Below the pieces are notes generated by a model, which was not told where the DNA came from, made no database searches, and saw only the letters and a program-made list of their open reading frames with translations. From contig CM076147.1 of assembly GCA_038025085.1 (NCBI GenBank), positions 12,421,501-12,485,500 of the forward strand: DNA of 64,000 bases. Direction: 5' to 3'. The first letter of the stretch is position 1; each line of letters begins with the position of its first letter. Shown in pieces: positions 46,683-58,219 of the stretch. The position numbers and the translations under genes were made by a program. This DNA comes from Tetragonia tetragonoides. Taxonomy: Eukaryota; Streptophyta; Magnoliopsida; Caryophyllales; Aizoaceae.

Positions 46683-47608
46683 GACATAATTAAGGCTTCA
46701 AATGAGGTTTTTGTAGCTGGTACTACCCTTAATGTCCAGCAACAAATGAATCTTATAGCACCTGTTACAAGAGAAGAGATAAAAAGGTTATGTTCAGCAT
46801 TAACACTACCAAGAGCCCAGGACCTAATGGTTTTGGCAGTGGATTCTACAAGGATGCCTGGCCAATTGTGGCAGAGGAAGTTACTGAAGCAGTACTGGAT
46901 TTCTTCTCCTGTGCAAAAATGCTAAAATCAGTTAATTATTCAACAAACCTTTGTTTGATTCCTAAGGTGAGTCCTCCCACTCTTGCTTCAGATTTTCGAC
47001 CAATTGCATGTTGTAATTCCATTTAGAAATGCATTTCCAAAATTATCTGTGATAAATTGAGATTGGTGCTCCCTGATATTCTGTCTTTAAATCAAGGGGC
47101 CTTTATTAATGGGAGGAATATTGTTCATTATGTCATGATTTGTCATGACATTATGAAGCATTATAAGAGGAAAAATGTATCTTCTAGATGCCTGTTGAAA
47201 ATTGATCTGCGTAAGGCATATGGCACAATACATTTAGACTTCATTGAGGAGATGATGGCTGGTTGTAAATTTCCTGAGAAATTCTGTAAATGGTTTGCTT
47301 GTGTGAGATCTGCTTCTTTAATATTTGTGTTAATGGATCATCTTTTGGATTCTTTGAAGGGAAGAGGGGTATAAGATAAGGGGACTCTGTCTCCCCGTTG
47401 TTATTTCTTATTTGTTCTGGTAATAGAATACTTGTCAAGAGTTTTGAAGATCATGGGATAACTTCCTGATTTTAGGTTCCACCCAATCAATGTGCAAGGG
47501 TATGGGTTTGAATCACAACTTTTTATGTACTAGAATTAATGAAGGCCTCCAATACTTCTCAAGGGTCACAGGGCTGCATGCTAATCCTGGTAAATCACAT
47601 GTTTATAT

Positions 47609-48631
47609 GGCTGGTGTTTCAAATTAAGTGAGAAATCAAATATTGCAAATCAAAGGCTTTCAAGCTGGCTCCTTTCCAATGAAGTATCTAGGTGTTCCTT
47701 TTACACCTTCAAGATGGATACAAACTGTCTGTGTTTTCCTTGAAGACAAGATTACAAAAATGTTGCATAGCTGGGCTTCAAGAAATCTTTCTTATGCTGG
47801 CGGAGTGCATCTAATTAACTTAGTGCTATTGTCTTTGCGTATTTACGGATCTGGTATGTTTATTCTGCCTACATGAATACTGAAAATCATTGAGAAGAAG
47901 TGTAGGCAGTTCTTATGGGGAGAAATGAAGCAATGAGAAAACCTAGCCTTGTAGCCTGGGATCTTATTTGCAGGCCAAGGAAGAATGGTGTTCTGCATAT
48001 CAAAAACTGTAAAACCTGAAATCAAGCTTTGAATAGGAAGCACATATAGGCTATCTCACAAAAACAGGACAACATATGGGTGAAGTGGGTTAGTGAAATT
48101 TATTTGAAAGGATCCAAACATTGGAATTATGAACTCAAGTCTGATGCCAACTGATATTGGTGCAAGTTGAGTAAACTCAGAGAGTTGCTTAAACCTAGTT
48201 CTGATTTAGCTAATGGAATGGATCTGCTAATGGTCATTACTCTCCAGCCAGTGGTATCAGTTCTTGACAGGAATTATGATCAAAAGTAGGCTTGCTACTT
48301 TGCTTCCAGTTTCTTTGTTCTTCTGTTATGATGTAATAAATGAAAACTCTGAGGATTGGATGATGTAGCTGCTTTGGCGCATTACCATTCTTCCAGCTAG
48401 GTCGTAGTGCCGCTTATTTTTGGTAATAATAAGTCTAACTTACAGCCCAAAAATAAAATAAAATTAAGTCATGATATTATTAGCTTACCTATCTCCCCAT
48501 CTCTTACAACCAAAAATTTGAAGCTTAAAAAGAACAAAATGGCCAAAGTGCAATTCTCTTGTGCTCTGCATAATTTAAGTTCCGTAAAGATAATTATTGA
48601 TGCAACTCGCTTCTATAGAAACAAGACGCAT
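47609..48631 (+). repeat. Duplicated block Y (LINE 3' part), copy 1
   Basis: 1023 bp from GGCTGGTGTTTCAAATT to AACAAGACGCAT. It matches 50133-51155, also 1023 bp, with scattered substitutions only. It holds the last part of the decayed LINE plus about 250 bp of unknown AT-rich sequence. Confidence 0.93.
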
Positions 48632-48649
48632 ATTATTAGCTTACCTATC

Positions 48650-50131
48650 TCCCTTTTTCCCTTGGAAGGGCCCCTTTTGTCGGGATGAATAGTCGGTGGG
48701 CGCAGTTGGGCCGTCCACCTGTCAGTCATGCGAATATTGTGCTTTTCTAGGTCTCTCCACCTATAAATAGTCAGAGCCAACCTCTCTTTCCTCTCTTCAT
48801 TTCTGCCATATGAGTTTTTAGAGAGAGAAAGTGGGTCTTCGAAATTTCTCACGAGTCTTCTGTTGATTCGTTACTGTCTGTTCGATCTACCTTTGTAGAT
48901 TCGCCTTCCACCTTTCCACAAGGTACAACGTTTTTCTCTTGGTACTTTTCTTGCTTGCATTTATTTCTTTTATTTTCATGTCGATGTCTTAGCCCATTGA
49001 TGTATCGTCGGGGTCTTATAGCTCGCCTGAGGCATCTCGACCAGGGACCTGGGGATCTTTCCCCGAAAGTTCCGGTCGAGGTTCGTCTAGTCAGGGGCCT
49101 GGCCCGTCGTATGAGGAGTCTTGCCCTTATCCTTCGAATGACCCAGTTCCCCCGATTCCGTCGGGGTTTCCTTTTTCTAAGTTTCGTCCGGGTTTTGAGT
49201 GGTCTAGCCCGGACGAATTGCTTCTTCCGGATTGGGTCACTCCGTTCCGGCTTTGGGAGGAGTATTGGTATGCCAGGGTTCTGTCGGACCCCTTCATTCC
49301 ACGAGGCTTCAAACAGGATGTGTTGAATGTCAAATGAGTGTAGCGTTGGGAGAGATCCGTGTTTTAGACGGGGTCAAACCCTTACGCTCTGTCTCTCATC
49401 TGCAAGGAGACGAAGACAAAATGTCCAGGGCTCGTATTAAACAAACTTGTCGTTCGGGAAGAGGAGGTCTTGACTTCTCCTCTCCCATGAGTGACTTTTA
49501 GTTGATAGGAGATCGGCTTGTCTGTCCTCATATAATGAAGTATGTTTTTTATCCTTCGAGTAGTTTTCTTGTATTTTTGCCAAAGTCCTGGTGCCCATTT
49601 TGACCTTCTTTATTTGCTTATTTTGTTGGGAGTACAGAGAGAGAAGTTCTTCGGGGCAAACGGTAGGTCAAGCCAGTGCTTCGGGTGTTTTACCCGACTC
49701 TTTATCTGATCGGTTGACTAGGTCTATTGATCATGTAGCTAGTACTTCTGGCTCGCCTGGTGGGATGCCGGAGCCTGTTGGGTTGGAACATGAAGAGGCT
49801 GAGGCCTTTCAAGGGTCTTTGGAGAGCGGTGAGATTAGGGTCGAGGATTTTTCTCCAGTTGAAGATGAAGATCTTCCTAGCCCTTCTTCAGAGGAGACGA
49901 AGGAGAGGAAGAAGAAGAAGAAGAAGAAGAAGAAGAAGAAGAAGAAGAAGAAGAAGAAGAAGAAGAAGAAGAAGAAGAACAAGAAGAAGATGAAGTCGAG
50001 GTCCAGTAGGAGGGAGAGTTCACCGACTTCCATGCCTTTGGAGGAGGGGGAACAGGCTGATCAGGAAGGCGTCGAGATAGAGTCAGGCCTGGAACATGTG
50101 GAGGAGGATCCCGTGGATGGGGGATCGAAGC
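48650..50131 (+). repeat. Duplicated block X, copy 1 (5' part of the antisense Tat gene)
   Basis: Matches 52975-54485 from TCCCTTTTTCCC to GGGGGATCGAAGC. It carries the TATA box (CTATAAATAG at 48761), the leader and the first two ORF segments of the antisense gene. Here the ATG at 48978 is followed after three codons by TAG (TCG in the other copy), so this copy is a pseudogene. The lysine tract is shorter than in copy 2. Confidence 0.93.
49909..49990 (+). repeat. (AAG)n tract coding poly-lysine, copy X
   Basis: About 25 lysine codons in a row, almost all AAG, broken by one AAC. The matching tract at 54230-54345 is longer, so the microsatellite has changed length since the block was duplicated. 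Confidence 0.9.
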
Positions 50132-50132
50132 T

Positions 50133-51155
50133 GGCTGGTGTTTCAAATTAAGTGAGAAATCAAATATTGCAAATCAAAGGCTTTCAAGCTGGCTCCTTTC
50201 CAATGAAGTATCTAGGTGTTCCTTTTACACCTTCAAGATAGATACAAACTGTCTGTGTTTTCCTTGCAGACAAGATTACTAAAATGTTGCATAGCTGGGC
50301 TTCACGAAATCTTTCTTATGCTGGCGGAGTGCATCTAATTAACTTAGTGCTATTGTCTTTGCATATTTACGGATCTGGTATGTTTATTCTTCCTACATGA
50401 ATACTGAAAATCATTGAGAAGAAGTATAGGCAGTTCTTATGGGGAGAAATGAAGCAATGAGAAAACCTAGCCTTGTAGCCTGGGATCTTGTTTGCAGGCG
50501 AAGGAAGAATGGTGCTCTGCATATCAAAAACTGTAAAACCTAGAATCAAGCATTGAATGGGAAGCACATATAGGCTATCTCAAAAAAACAGGACAACATA
50601 TGGGTGAAGTGGGTTAGTGAAATTTATTTGAAAGGATCCAAACATTGGAATTATGAACTCAAGTCTGACGCCAACTGATATTGGTGCAAGTTGAGTAAAC
50701 TCAGAGAGTTGCTTAAACCTAGTTATGATTTAGCTAATGGAATGGATCTGCTAATGGTCATTACTCTCCAACCAGTGGTATCAGTTCTTGACAGGAACTA
50801 TGATCAAAAGTAGGCTTGCTACTTTGCTTCCAGTTTCTTTGTTCTTCTGTTATGGTGTAATAAATGAAAACTCTGAGGATTGGATGATGTAGCTGCTTTG
50901 GCGCATTACCATTCTTCCAGCTAGGTCGTAGTGCCGCTTATTTTTGGTAATAATAAGTCTAACTTACAGCCCAAAAATAAAATAAAATTGAGTCATGATA
51001 TTATTAGCTTACCTATCTCCCCATCTCTTACAACCAAAAATTTGAAGCTTAAAGAGAAGAAAAAGGCCAAAGTGCAATTCTCTTGTGCTCTGCATAATTT
51101 AAGTTCCGTAAAGATAGTTATTGATGCAACTCGCTTCTATAGAAACAAGACGCAT
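50133..51155 (+). repeat. Duplicated block Y', copy 2
   Basis: Same 1023-bp block as 47609-48631. It follows block X directly (GATCGAAG|CTGGCTGG), although it is LINE sequence unrelated to X. At its right end it continues into unrelated sequence (GTGTACTTGTATAAAAATA). Confidence 0.93.
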
Positions 51156-51461
51156 GTGTACTTGTATAAAAATATAATTTGTTTTTTCTATTTCTTTTTT
51201 GTTTTTACAGGTGTATATTTGTCGTGTTTTTATTGGGTGTGTAATTTGTACTCCTAATATGAGAACACAACGTACCAAGTAAATTCAGGATTAATTAGGG
51301 GTGTAAATAAACTGAGAGTTAATTGGACATGCTAGAACCAGGATAAAGATCATTCACATTCGCCTTTGTGTGTTCAATAAACAAATCAAGGTGGAAAATA
51401 TTGTAAAATCTTTTTTAATAATTGAGTTTAAATATGAACAAAGGAGGGGGCATTTGTCGAC

Positions 51462-51964
51462 ATGCCTGCAACAGCATGTTCAAAACATGACACATATACA
51501 CCAGTATGCAATGTTATTATTCATGGTGGTTGTCCTAAGAACTTTGTGTCAACATACATGGTAGAAAATCTTTGTTTGACACCCATAGAACATCCTTCTC
51601 CATACAAGGTGCACTGGTTCAACAAGGTGAGCGATATAGAGGTAACTAAGTATATATTTATTCCTGTTACTATTGGGTCATATGGTGGTGTAGTTCGTTG
51701 TGATGTAGTTCCCATGGATGATTGTCACATGTTATTTGGAAGACCCTGGATGGATTTTAAAACAGTTACACATGACAAGGTCCATAACACTTATGCTTTA
51801 CGTCATTGTGGAAAGCGAATTATATTAACACCTTTGTTATCTGGTTTTGAATGTCTTTCTAAACCTAAGGTAGAAAGTGAGAATGAAATAATAATTGTTG
51901 AGAATAAAGTTGAAGAACAATCAAGTTCAAGATCTTTTGTAGAGAATATTTGTTTTGCCCGATT
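51462..51964 (+). pseudogene. Ty3/gypsy protease fragment
   Basis: Reads PVCNVIIHGGCPKNFVSTYM, EHPSPYKVHWFNKVSDIEV, GGVVRCDVVPMDDCHMLFGR and PWMDF. This matches the retropepsin region of one gypsy group, where an active-site D-G-G (here HGG, the Asp lost) is followed by CDVVPMD.C..LLGRPW. About 165 codons without neighbouring gag or RT domains. It ends where the LTR-like sequence starts, so it was probably broken by that insertion. Confidence 0.7.
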
Positions 51965-51969
51965 TGAAG

Positions 51970-52974
51970 TGGGGTCGAACATTGGGAAGATGTTGGGATC
52001 GAGATGTGCGAGCGGGGGCTGTTTGTCTGTTTCCCTGGCCCTCTCCACTGCTACCTGCACAAGACAAGCAACGGTGAACTAGCTCGGGGGGTCGACCCGA
52101 GAAGACCCCTCCAATGCTTAAGTTAGTAAATGGAGATCTGTACGAGAGGTACTTTTGTACAGGCAGGTATATTTCGAGTAATGAGGTGAGGATTTGATTA
52201 GGCGTCAGACTATGGGAATCAGAGCTGAAAGACGGAATATTAGAGCTAAATGTCAGACAACGTGAATGTTCTCTCAATAGAATGACCCTTACCTTTGCCT
52301 TAATTTCCGCGCAGGTATTTATAATGCAAAAGTCGGCTAGCTTCGTCGAATGAACAGTGCACACGTAGCTCTGTACGTACGTCCCTCTTTAAGTCGGCTT
52401 AGAGAGGGTGGTCACGTAAGTTGTGGTACGATCCCTTGGGATGATTCCACGTAGGGATTCGTACAGTTGATGTCGTCACTTCTGTCCTTGGGGCTTAGAG
52501 AGCGTGGGCACCAAGGCAGTCATCCGAATCTCTGTAGGAATATTCGCATAGTACATGTGCTGGCGTCAGGGTTGAGCGTACAGAAAGCCTAAGGGTTGAT
52601 TCATGGCTGAGCCGACCCTCGTAGTCGAGCCAGAGCATGATTGTAGTCCTTGGGTTGGTACGAGACTGGTAGTTGAGGTAGATCTTCTCGGGTCTGTTGG
52701 TGATGTTGAGCAGCGGGCAGGGGAACCCTCGATCAGGGGTTGCCCCTCAAGGTGAAGAAATGCCTTTCCAGAGTTGTCGATGATCCTGGCTCTGCTGAAG
52801 GTCAGGATTCTTCTGGCATAGCTAGGACGGGGGTCGATAGCTCGACCCTCGATATTTTGGTTATATCATTTTTCCCTCACATCTTAGTAGGAGGAGAGTC
52901 ATTTCCCTTCGAGTCCTGCTGAGATATGGTTGGTCCGTTGACGGGATTTTCATTCAGTGGGCTTTGCTTTCGGG
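51970..52974 (-). repeat. LTR-like region of a Tat-lineage element, - strand
   Basis: On the - strand it shows a TATA-like TATAAATACC (about 52312-52321), then a pyrimidine-rich and A-rich leader with GAGAGAACATTC and CTCGTACAGATC. Near the end comes AACTTAAGCATTGGAGGGG, a layout I associate with Tat-type LTRs. A purine tract AAGGGAAAAAGGGA (complement of 52975-52988) lies just to its right, where the polypurine tract of a - strand element should be. Exact LTR ends were not found, so this is a probable call. Confidence 0.55.
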
Positions 52975-53085
52975 TCCCTTTTTCCCTTGGAAGGGCCCTT
53001 TTTGTCGGGATGAATAGTCGGTGGGCGCAGTTGGGCCGTCCACCTGTCAGTCATGCGGGTATTGTGCTTTTCTAGGTCTCTCCAC

Positions 53086-53095
53086 CTATAAATAG
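53086..53095 (+). promoter_or_regulatory. TATA box of antisense gene 1
   Basis: CTATAAATAG, about 215 bp before the ATG at 53303. The leader between is pyrimidine-rich (CCTCTCTTTCCTCTCTTC). The copy in block X is at 48761. Confidence 0.7.
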
Positions 53096-54229
53096 TCAGA
53101 GCCAACCTCTCTTTCCTCTCTTCATTTCTGCCATATGAGTTTTTAGAGAGAGAAAGTGGGTCTTCGAAATTTCTCACGAGTCTTCTGTTGATTCGTTACT
53201 GTCTGTTCGATCTACCTTTGTACATTCGCCTTCTACCTTTCCACAAGGTACAACGTTTTTCTCTTGGTACTTTTCTTGCTTGCATTTATTTCTTTTATTT
53301 TCATGTCGATGTCTTCGCCCATTGATGTATCGTCGGGGTCTTATAGCTCGCCTGAGGCATCTCGACCAGGGACCTGGGGATCTTTCTCCGAAAGTTCCGG
53401 TCGAGGTTCGTCTAGTCAGGGGCCTGGCCCGTCGTATGAGGAGTCTTGCCCTTATCCTTCGAATGACCCAGTTCCCCCGATTCCGTCGGGGTTTCCTTTT
53501 TCTAAGTTTCGTCCGGGTTTTGAGTGGTCGAGCCCGGACGAATTGCTTCTTCCGGATTGGGTCACTCCGTTCCCGCTTTGGGAGGAGTATTGGTATGTCA
53601 GGGCACTGTCGGACCCCTTCATTCCACGAGGCTTCAAACAGGATGTGTTGAATGTCAAATGAGTGTAGCGTTGGGAGAGATCCGTGTTTAGACGGGGTCA
53701 AACCTTTACGCTCTGTCTCTCATCTGCAGGGAGACTAAGACAAAATGTCCAGGGCTCGTATTAAACAAACTTGCCGTTCGGGGAGAGGAGGTCTTGACTT
53801 CTCCTCTCCCATGAGTGACTTTTAGTTGATAGGAGATCGGCTTGTCTGCCCTCATATGATGAAGTATGTTTTTTATCCTTCGAGTAGTTTTCTTGTATTT
53901 TTGCCAAAGTCCTGGTGCCCATTTTGACCTTCTTCATTTGCTTATTTTGTAGGGAGTACAGAGAGAGAAGTTCTTCGGGGCAAACGGTAGGTCATGCCAG
54001 TGCTTCGGGTGTTTTACCCGACTCTTCATCTGATCGGTTGACCAGGTCTATTGATCATGTAGCTAGTACTTCTGGCTCGCCTGGTGGGTTGCCCGAGCCT
54101 GTTGGGTTGGAACATGAAGAGGCTGAGGCCTTTCAAGGGTCTTTGGACAGCGGTGAGATTAGGGTCGACGATTTTTCTCCAGTTGAGGATGAAGATCTTC
54201 CTAGCCCTTCTTTAGAGGAGACGAAGGAG

Positions 54230-54345
54230 AGGAAAAAGAAGAAGAAGAAGAAGAAGAAAAAGAAGAAGAAGAAGAAGAAGAAGAAGAAGAAGAAGAAGAA
54301 GAAGAAGAAGAAGAAGAAGAAGAAGATGAAGAAGAAGAAGAAGAG
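54230..54345 (+). repeat. (AAG)n tract coding poly-lysine, copy X'
   Basis: Over 30 lysine codons, mainly AAG with a few AAA and one ATG and AGG near the end, in frame with the antisense gene. It may act as a strongly basic nuclear or nucleic-acid-binding tract, or may be a neutral microsatellite expansion. Confidence 0.9.
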
Positions 54346-56088
54346 GAAGTCGAGGTCCAGTGGGAGGGACAGTTCACCGACTTCCATGCCTTTAGAGGAG
54401 GTGGAAGAGGCTGATCAGGAAGGCGTCGAGATAGAGTCAGGCCTGGAACATGTGGAGGAGGATCCCGTGGATGGGGGATCGAAGCAAGGGAAAAAAGCCG
54501 ATGTTGTCCCTATTCATTTGAAACGGTCGGTTTGGGCTGGCAGGTGGGCTGAGGATATCGAATCGCTTGTGGTGCGATATCCCCTGCCCCCGGGGATGTC
54601 TTTTATCTGTCCCAGCACGTCGGAGGAGTGCTACCCTGTCTGCCCAATTGCATCCCTTTTTCCACAAAAGTTTTTAACGAGGGATTGAAGTTTGCCCTCC
54701 CTCGTTTGATTAGGAAGATAGTGGGTCGTTTCGGAGTTCACTATTTTCAGCTCCAGGCGAACTCCTGGAGGTCGTTGATCGGCCTAGCAGCAGCGGTCCA
54801 TGTCCATAATCTCGAGGTGACCGATGCTGTTCTTCGTCATCTGTATCTCAGGGTGCAGTCGACCAAGCTCGGGACTTGGTATTTGAGCCCTAGAAAAGGT
54901 TTTTCCATGTGTCGGTCTTGAGTAATGTCACCCTATGGAAATAGAGTTTCCTTTTTCTGCACAATGAGCAAGGATGGGATGGAGTGTGCCCTCCTTGGAG
55001 GGAAAACTATCTAGAGGAGGTAGGTAGTGAGTTGTTTGGTCCGGACCGCGAGCCCCTGGACTCTTTGTCCCTGGCCGAGCGTCGGACGGTAGAGTACTTC
55101 CGTCACCCTAACCGAGATGAGGGTGTATGTGAGAAGGTCAAAGCTCCTCCCCATTGGAAAATCGATAAGTCCTGGTTCTCCAATGAAGCTTTCTTGGTCT
55201 TCATTGGTTTTCGGTCGACCATGACCCATGGTATAATAGCCTTGTCTTCATTGTTTCCTTGCTCTAAATCTTTTCTATTGGTCGAGGGTTTTGCTTAACT
55301 CTCTTCCTTTCTTCATGTTTTGCAGAGACCGCCGTTGTTGAGCTGTTAGAGATGCCGGAGGGAGATCAGATGGTGGCCGGGACGACCTCCAAGGCTTTTC
55401 TTGGAGCTTTCAAGGATACGGCTGAGGCTCAGAAGAACCTTGCATCTGTTATAGTTGATAGTCCCATAATTGATGCTGATGACTTTCCTGTTTTATGCAG
55501 CCTCCCAAGAAGAAGAAAGCAACGGTCTTCGAGACGAAGGCAAGGTTGAAGAAGGGAGGTTCTTTGACTAAAGCTTTATCTGACGTCGACCCTCACCCTA
55601 GAAAGAGGTCGGGTGACGAGGTCCCGGTGTCACAGGAGAAGGTTTCTCCTTCGAAGAAGAAGAAGGTTGATATTCCTGGTCTCGGGTTGGTCCAAGCGAG
55701 TCAAACCGCTGCCGTTGCCTGGGGGATAGTTACCCCTCCTGTCGGAATTCAAGAGACGGGTGCTAGCCATTCCATCTAGGTCGTTGCAAGAGAATTTTCC
55801 CCACCGAGTTTGAGGAGCATTGATGAAATGCAGGCTTTCCGATCTACCCGAAGGGACATCAATGAGTTCACGCGCCATGCGTACATGATTAGCAGGTAGT
55901 GTCCTGAAGGTCATGCCCTCAAGATGCCGGCCGTTCTTGGGGCTCTTCTGGATGAACAATCCAAGATTGCCGAGGCCGTCTTCACTAACTTGTTCCATGA
56001 GAAGGACATGGAGCAGGTAACTTCGGAGGTGGGGCCGACAGATGTCGTGACGGCCCTTCTGAGGCGTATGGCTACAAGTCGACTGAAG

Positions 56089-56165
56089 GTACTTTCACAG
56101 CCGTTTCCTTCGTCTGTTTTTAGCCATGTTTTTTCGGATGTTACTAATTTGTTTGTTTTTTTCAG
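56089..56165 (+). other. 77-bp GT-AG intron in antisense gene 1
   Basis: CTGAAG|GTACTTTC ... TTTGTTTGTTTTTTTCAG|GATGAA. The flanking frames differ and are joined by its removal (LK|DEILLSAVI). The T-rich 3' end is typical of plant introns. It shows that the + strand is a spliced sense strand here. Confidence 0.75.
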
Positions 56166-57008
56166 GATGAAATTCTCCTGAGTGCGGTTATTAGGGCCAA
56201 CGAGGCTCAAAGGCGTCGGTTGGTCATCCAGTGTCAAGAGTGGCAGGCCAACGCCGCGGCTAAAGCCCGGGAGGAGGCTCGAGCTGAGTTGTCGGGTCTT
56301 CGTGCCGAGTTGGAGAAGGTGAAGGTTGACCTTAAGGAGGGGAAGTCTCTTCTTACTAAGAGAGAGCTTTCCCTCGAGGAGTTGAGAGGGAGACTGGAGG
56401 AGGCTAACAAGGCCAATGCTCAAATCACAGGTCTCCTCGAAACTGCCAAGGCTGAAGCTGAAGATTGGAAGACCAAGGAGGCTCAGGCCCAGGCTGACCT
56501 GAGGGTGGCTGTGGATCGTCGACTCGATTTTGGAATGAAGCCCTGCTCCAGGTGTATGAAGAAGGAGATGTTGGAGCTTCTGTGGTCAGCTCCCTGGCTA
56601 GAATTCGGAACCTCCGAACTTCTACCTACCCCGATCATCTAGCTGAGGCCAGTAGAATCGAGGACTCTATTGCCTCGAATCTGAAGGATATGGAGGCCAT
56701 TGTTGCTGAGAGGTGGGCAGAGGAGGAAGCGGAATGATGAGGGTCGTCTAAGGCCTACACCCCCGAGTTAGGAGGGTTTGTACTTGTTCCTTTTCAGGGT
56801 TGGTTACCCTTGTTGTAAACTGTTTGCGCCCCCTCCGCTTTTGAGGGTTGATTAATGGAGATGTTGATTCTCAGTAAACTTGAATCTATTTTTTCTCTAG
56901 CTCATACTTTCGTCAACTTCAATAATTGATCATTTATTGTTTTTCTGAGAGGTCATTGCATGTATGACAGCTGTTGCGGGTAACCGCTCATGCCTTTCCT
57001 TTTTTGCT

Positions 57009-57015
57009 TATAAAT
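57009..57015 (+). promoter_or_regulatory. TATA box of antisense gene 2
   Basis: TATAAAT 46 bp before the ATG at 57061, with the leader TCATCCAACTTTCGAGAGAG. A closely similar leader (TTTCATCCAACTCTTCTCG) precedes antisense gene 3. Confidence 0.65.
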
Positions 57016-57060
57016 TGGCTTGTCTAGCTCATTGATTTTGTCATCCAACTTTCGAGAGAG

Positions 57061-57832
57061 ATGTCTTCCTCAGCCATTTTTATTTCTTCAGGCTCTAGTG
57101 ATGAGTCCTCCATGGATACCGAGTCGGTATCCCGAGCGTATCGCCTTCGGTCGGGAAGGCGCGTTGTAAGGAATAATCGATCAACAAAGCGTGTGAGGAA
57201 GGTGCTTCGAAGTCGGCTCATGACGAGCCCTTGAAAGTCCCTGATAAGTTCAGTGAGGCTAATTTAGCTAGGCTGACAATTCCTAATTTCGTTCGCCTCT
57301 TCGAGGATACTTTTCTGTCCGAGCGTCTCCGTACCCATATTTGGGTGGTGTTTCAGCAACTTCAATCCCAATGGTGCTGGAATGTCTCAAAGTTGAGCCT
57401 CTGGCCGTAAGGCTGCCTGGTGAGGGTGGAAGTAGACCTGACTCTCCTCCCCCCGTTCCTCCTAAAGTCGACCCTAGTCCAGATATTCCTTCTCCTGGAG
57501 TGAGGGATCCTGAAGGTACAGACCCCCTTCGAGGCGAAAGTCGGCATGAGACAATGGGTGAGCAGGGTCGTCAGGCTCAGCAAACTCGTAGGCAGGCTTT
57601 GGAGCGAGAGACTCAGCGTGCTCAGGAGACTAGGAGATCAATAGTGGAGGAGCAGACAAAGGTAGCTTGGAGGGTCGATCAACTCATGAAAGACCTTTGT
57701 GCTGCGAAGCGGGTAGTCGAGGATAAAACCCTGGCCCTTGAAGAGGGGAGGAAACTCCATCGTTCTCTGGTTCAGAGACAACAAGCAATGGAGGAGGAAA
57801 TCAAGCACAAGCATGAAGCTCTAGACCCCTAG
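57061..57832 (+). pseudogene. Antisense gene 2: short basic/coiled-coil ORF (frameshifted)
   Basis: Frame 1 from ATG 57061: IFISSGSSDESSMDTESVSR, then YRLRSGRRVVRNN. A different frame continues: DEPLKVPDKFSEANLARLTI and FVRLFEDTFLSERLR. A third frame runs from about 57345 to the stop at 57832: Pro-rich RPDSPPPVPPKVDPSPDIPS, then a coiled coil (TRRQALERETQRAQETRRS, LMKDLCAAKRVVEDKTLALE). Two frameshifts, near 57180 and 57340, join what was probably one protein of about 255 aa. No known domain. The layout (Ser-rich start, middle, C-terminal coiled coil) is like genes 3 and 4 and like the end of gene 1. Confidence 0.6.
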
Positions 57833-58051
57833 GCCCTCGTCCTCTTCCGTTACTGCAGTTATTTTGGATCTGTTATTTAGCTTCTCTGTAATAATCTGTA
57901 CCCTCGATATTTTGAATGAATAGATGACTTTAAGTTCTTGAATCTAGCTTGTGTAGTTACTTCTCCCACTCGAGGGAAAGGTGAGGTAACCGAAGCGTTT
58001 CTTTTCTCTTCAGACGGGGGCGCGAACCGGCTTCACACTGTATCTCCGTGC

Positions 58052-58057
58052 CACGTG
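58052..58057 (+). promoter_or_regulatory. G-box upstream of antisense gene 3
   Basis: CACGTG within GCCACGTGTCTCC, 46 bp before the TATA box at 58103. This is the core recognised by plant bHLH and bZIP factors, and with GTGTC it resembles an ABRE. Confidence 0.5.
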
Positions 58058-58102
58058 TCTCCTGAAGAGAGGCGTCGCTTGGTCTCCCCTGTCTTTTTTG
58101 CC

Positions 58103-58110
58103 TATAAATA
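58103..58110 (+). promoter_or_regulatory. TATA box of antisense gene 3
   Basis: TATAAATA, 110 bp before the ATG at 58220, followed by a pyrimidine-rich leader (CATTACTCTCTCTCTC). Confidence 0.7.
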
Positions 58111-58219
58111 CTTGTGTGAACTTTTCACAATTTCATCCAACTCTTCTCGCATTACTCTCTCTCTCAAAATATTCTTCCAGACTCTAGTGATCTTTCTCGA
58201 GCTTTTCTCTATTTCTGAG

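Larger units (their letters stand above)
43290..48380 (+). mobile_element. Decayed L1-type LINE, split by a nested LINE
   Basis: ORF1 end (43300-43560): YEWKPVECALFHQLGH, a decayed zinc knuckle. ORF2 starts at 43674 in the same ATGGATAG overlap seen in the LINE at 13.9-19.6 kb, so both are one family. Endonuclease: LLAWNVRGRNGLNKQREV, GDFNNVL, RVFSKIDRVFAND. RT: SPGPNGFGSGFYKDAW, FRPIACC, LLKIDLRKAYGTIH. The FADD site is lost in a damaged stretch near 47500. A further 3' part: SFPMKYLGVPFTPSRW. No intact frame longer than about 130 codons remains. 44821-46682 holds a nested element and its duplication. Confidence 0.85.
53303..56737 (+). pseudogene. Antisense gene 1: poly-Lys + gypsy-type transposon domain + coiled coil
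   Basis: First segment 53303-53662 is Ser/Pro-rich: SSPIDVSSGSYSS, FRPGFEWSSPDELLLPDW. Second segment from about 53953 is acidic, then about 33 lysines (54230-54345), then SGLEHVEEDPVDGG and AGRWAEDIESLVVRYPLPPG. After a frameshift near 54642 comes the core: TKVFNEGLKFALPRLIRKIV, VHYFQLQANSWRSLIGL, GTWYLSP, NEQGWDG, AERRTVEYFRHP, matching the 'putative gypsy type transposon' family. Next come basic segments (PPKKKKATVFETKA; SPSKKKKVD) and MPAVLGALLDEQSKIAEAVF. A clean 77-bp intron (56089-56165) joins SRLK to DEILLSAVIRANEAQRRR. The end is a coiled coil (EEARAELSGLRAELEKVK). Frameshifts and stops (near 54642, 54921, 55777, 55900, 56520) show decay. Function is unknown. Confidence 0.7.

Noticed and set aside
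49809..50033. Poly-Phe and poly-Ser ORFs opposite the (AAG)n tract
   Set aside because: They are shadows of the microsatellite in other frames.
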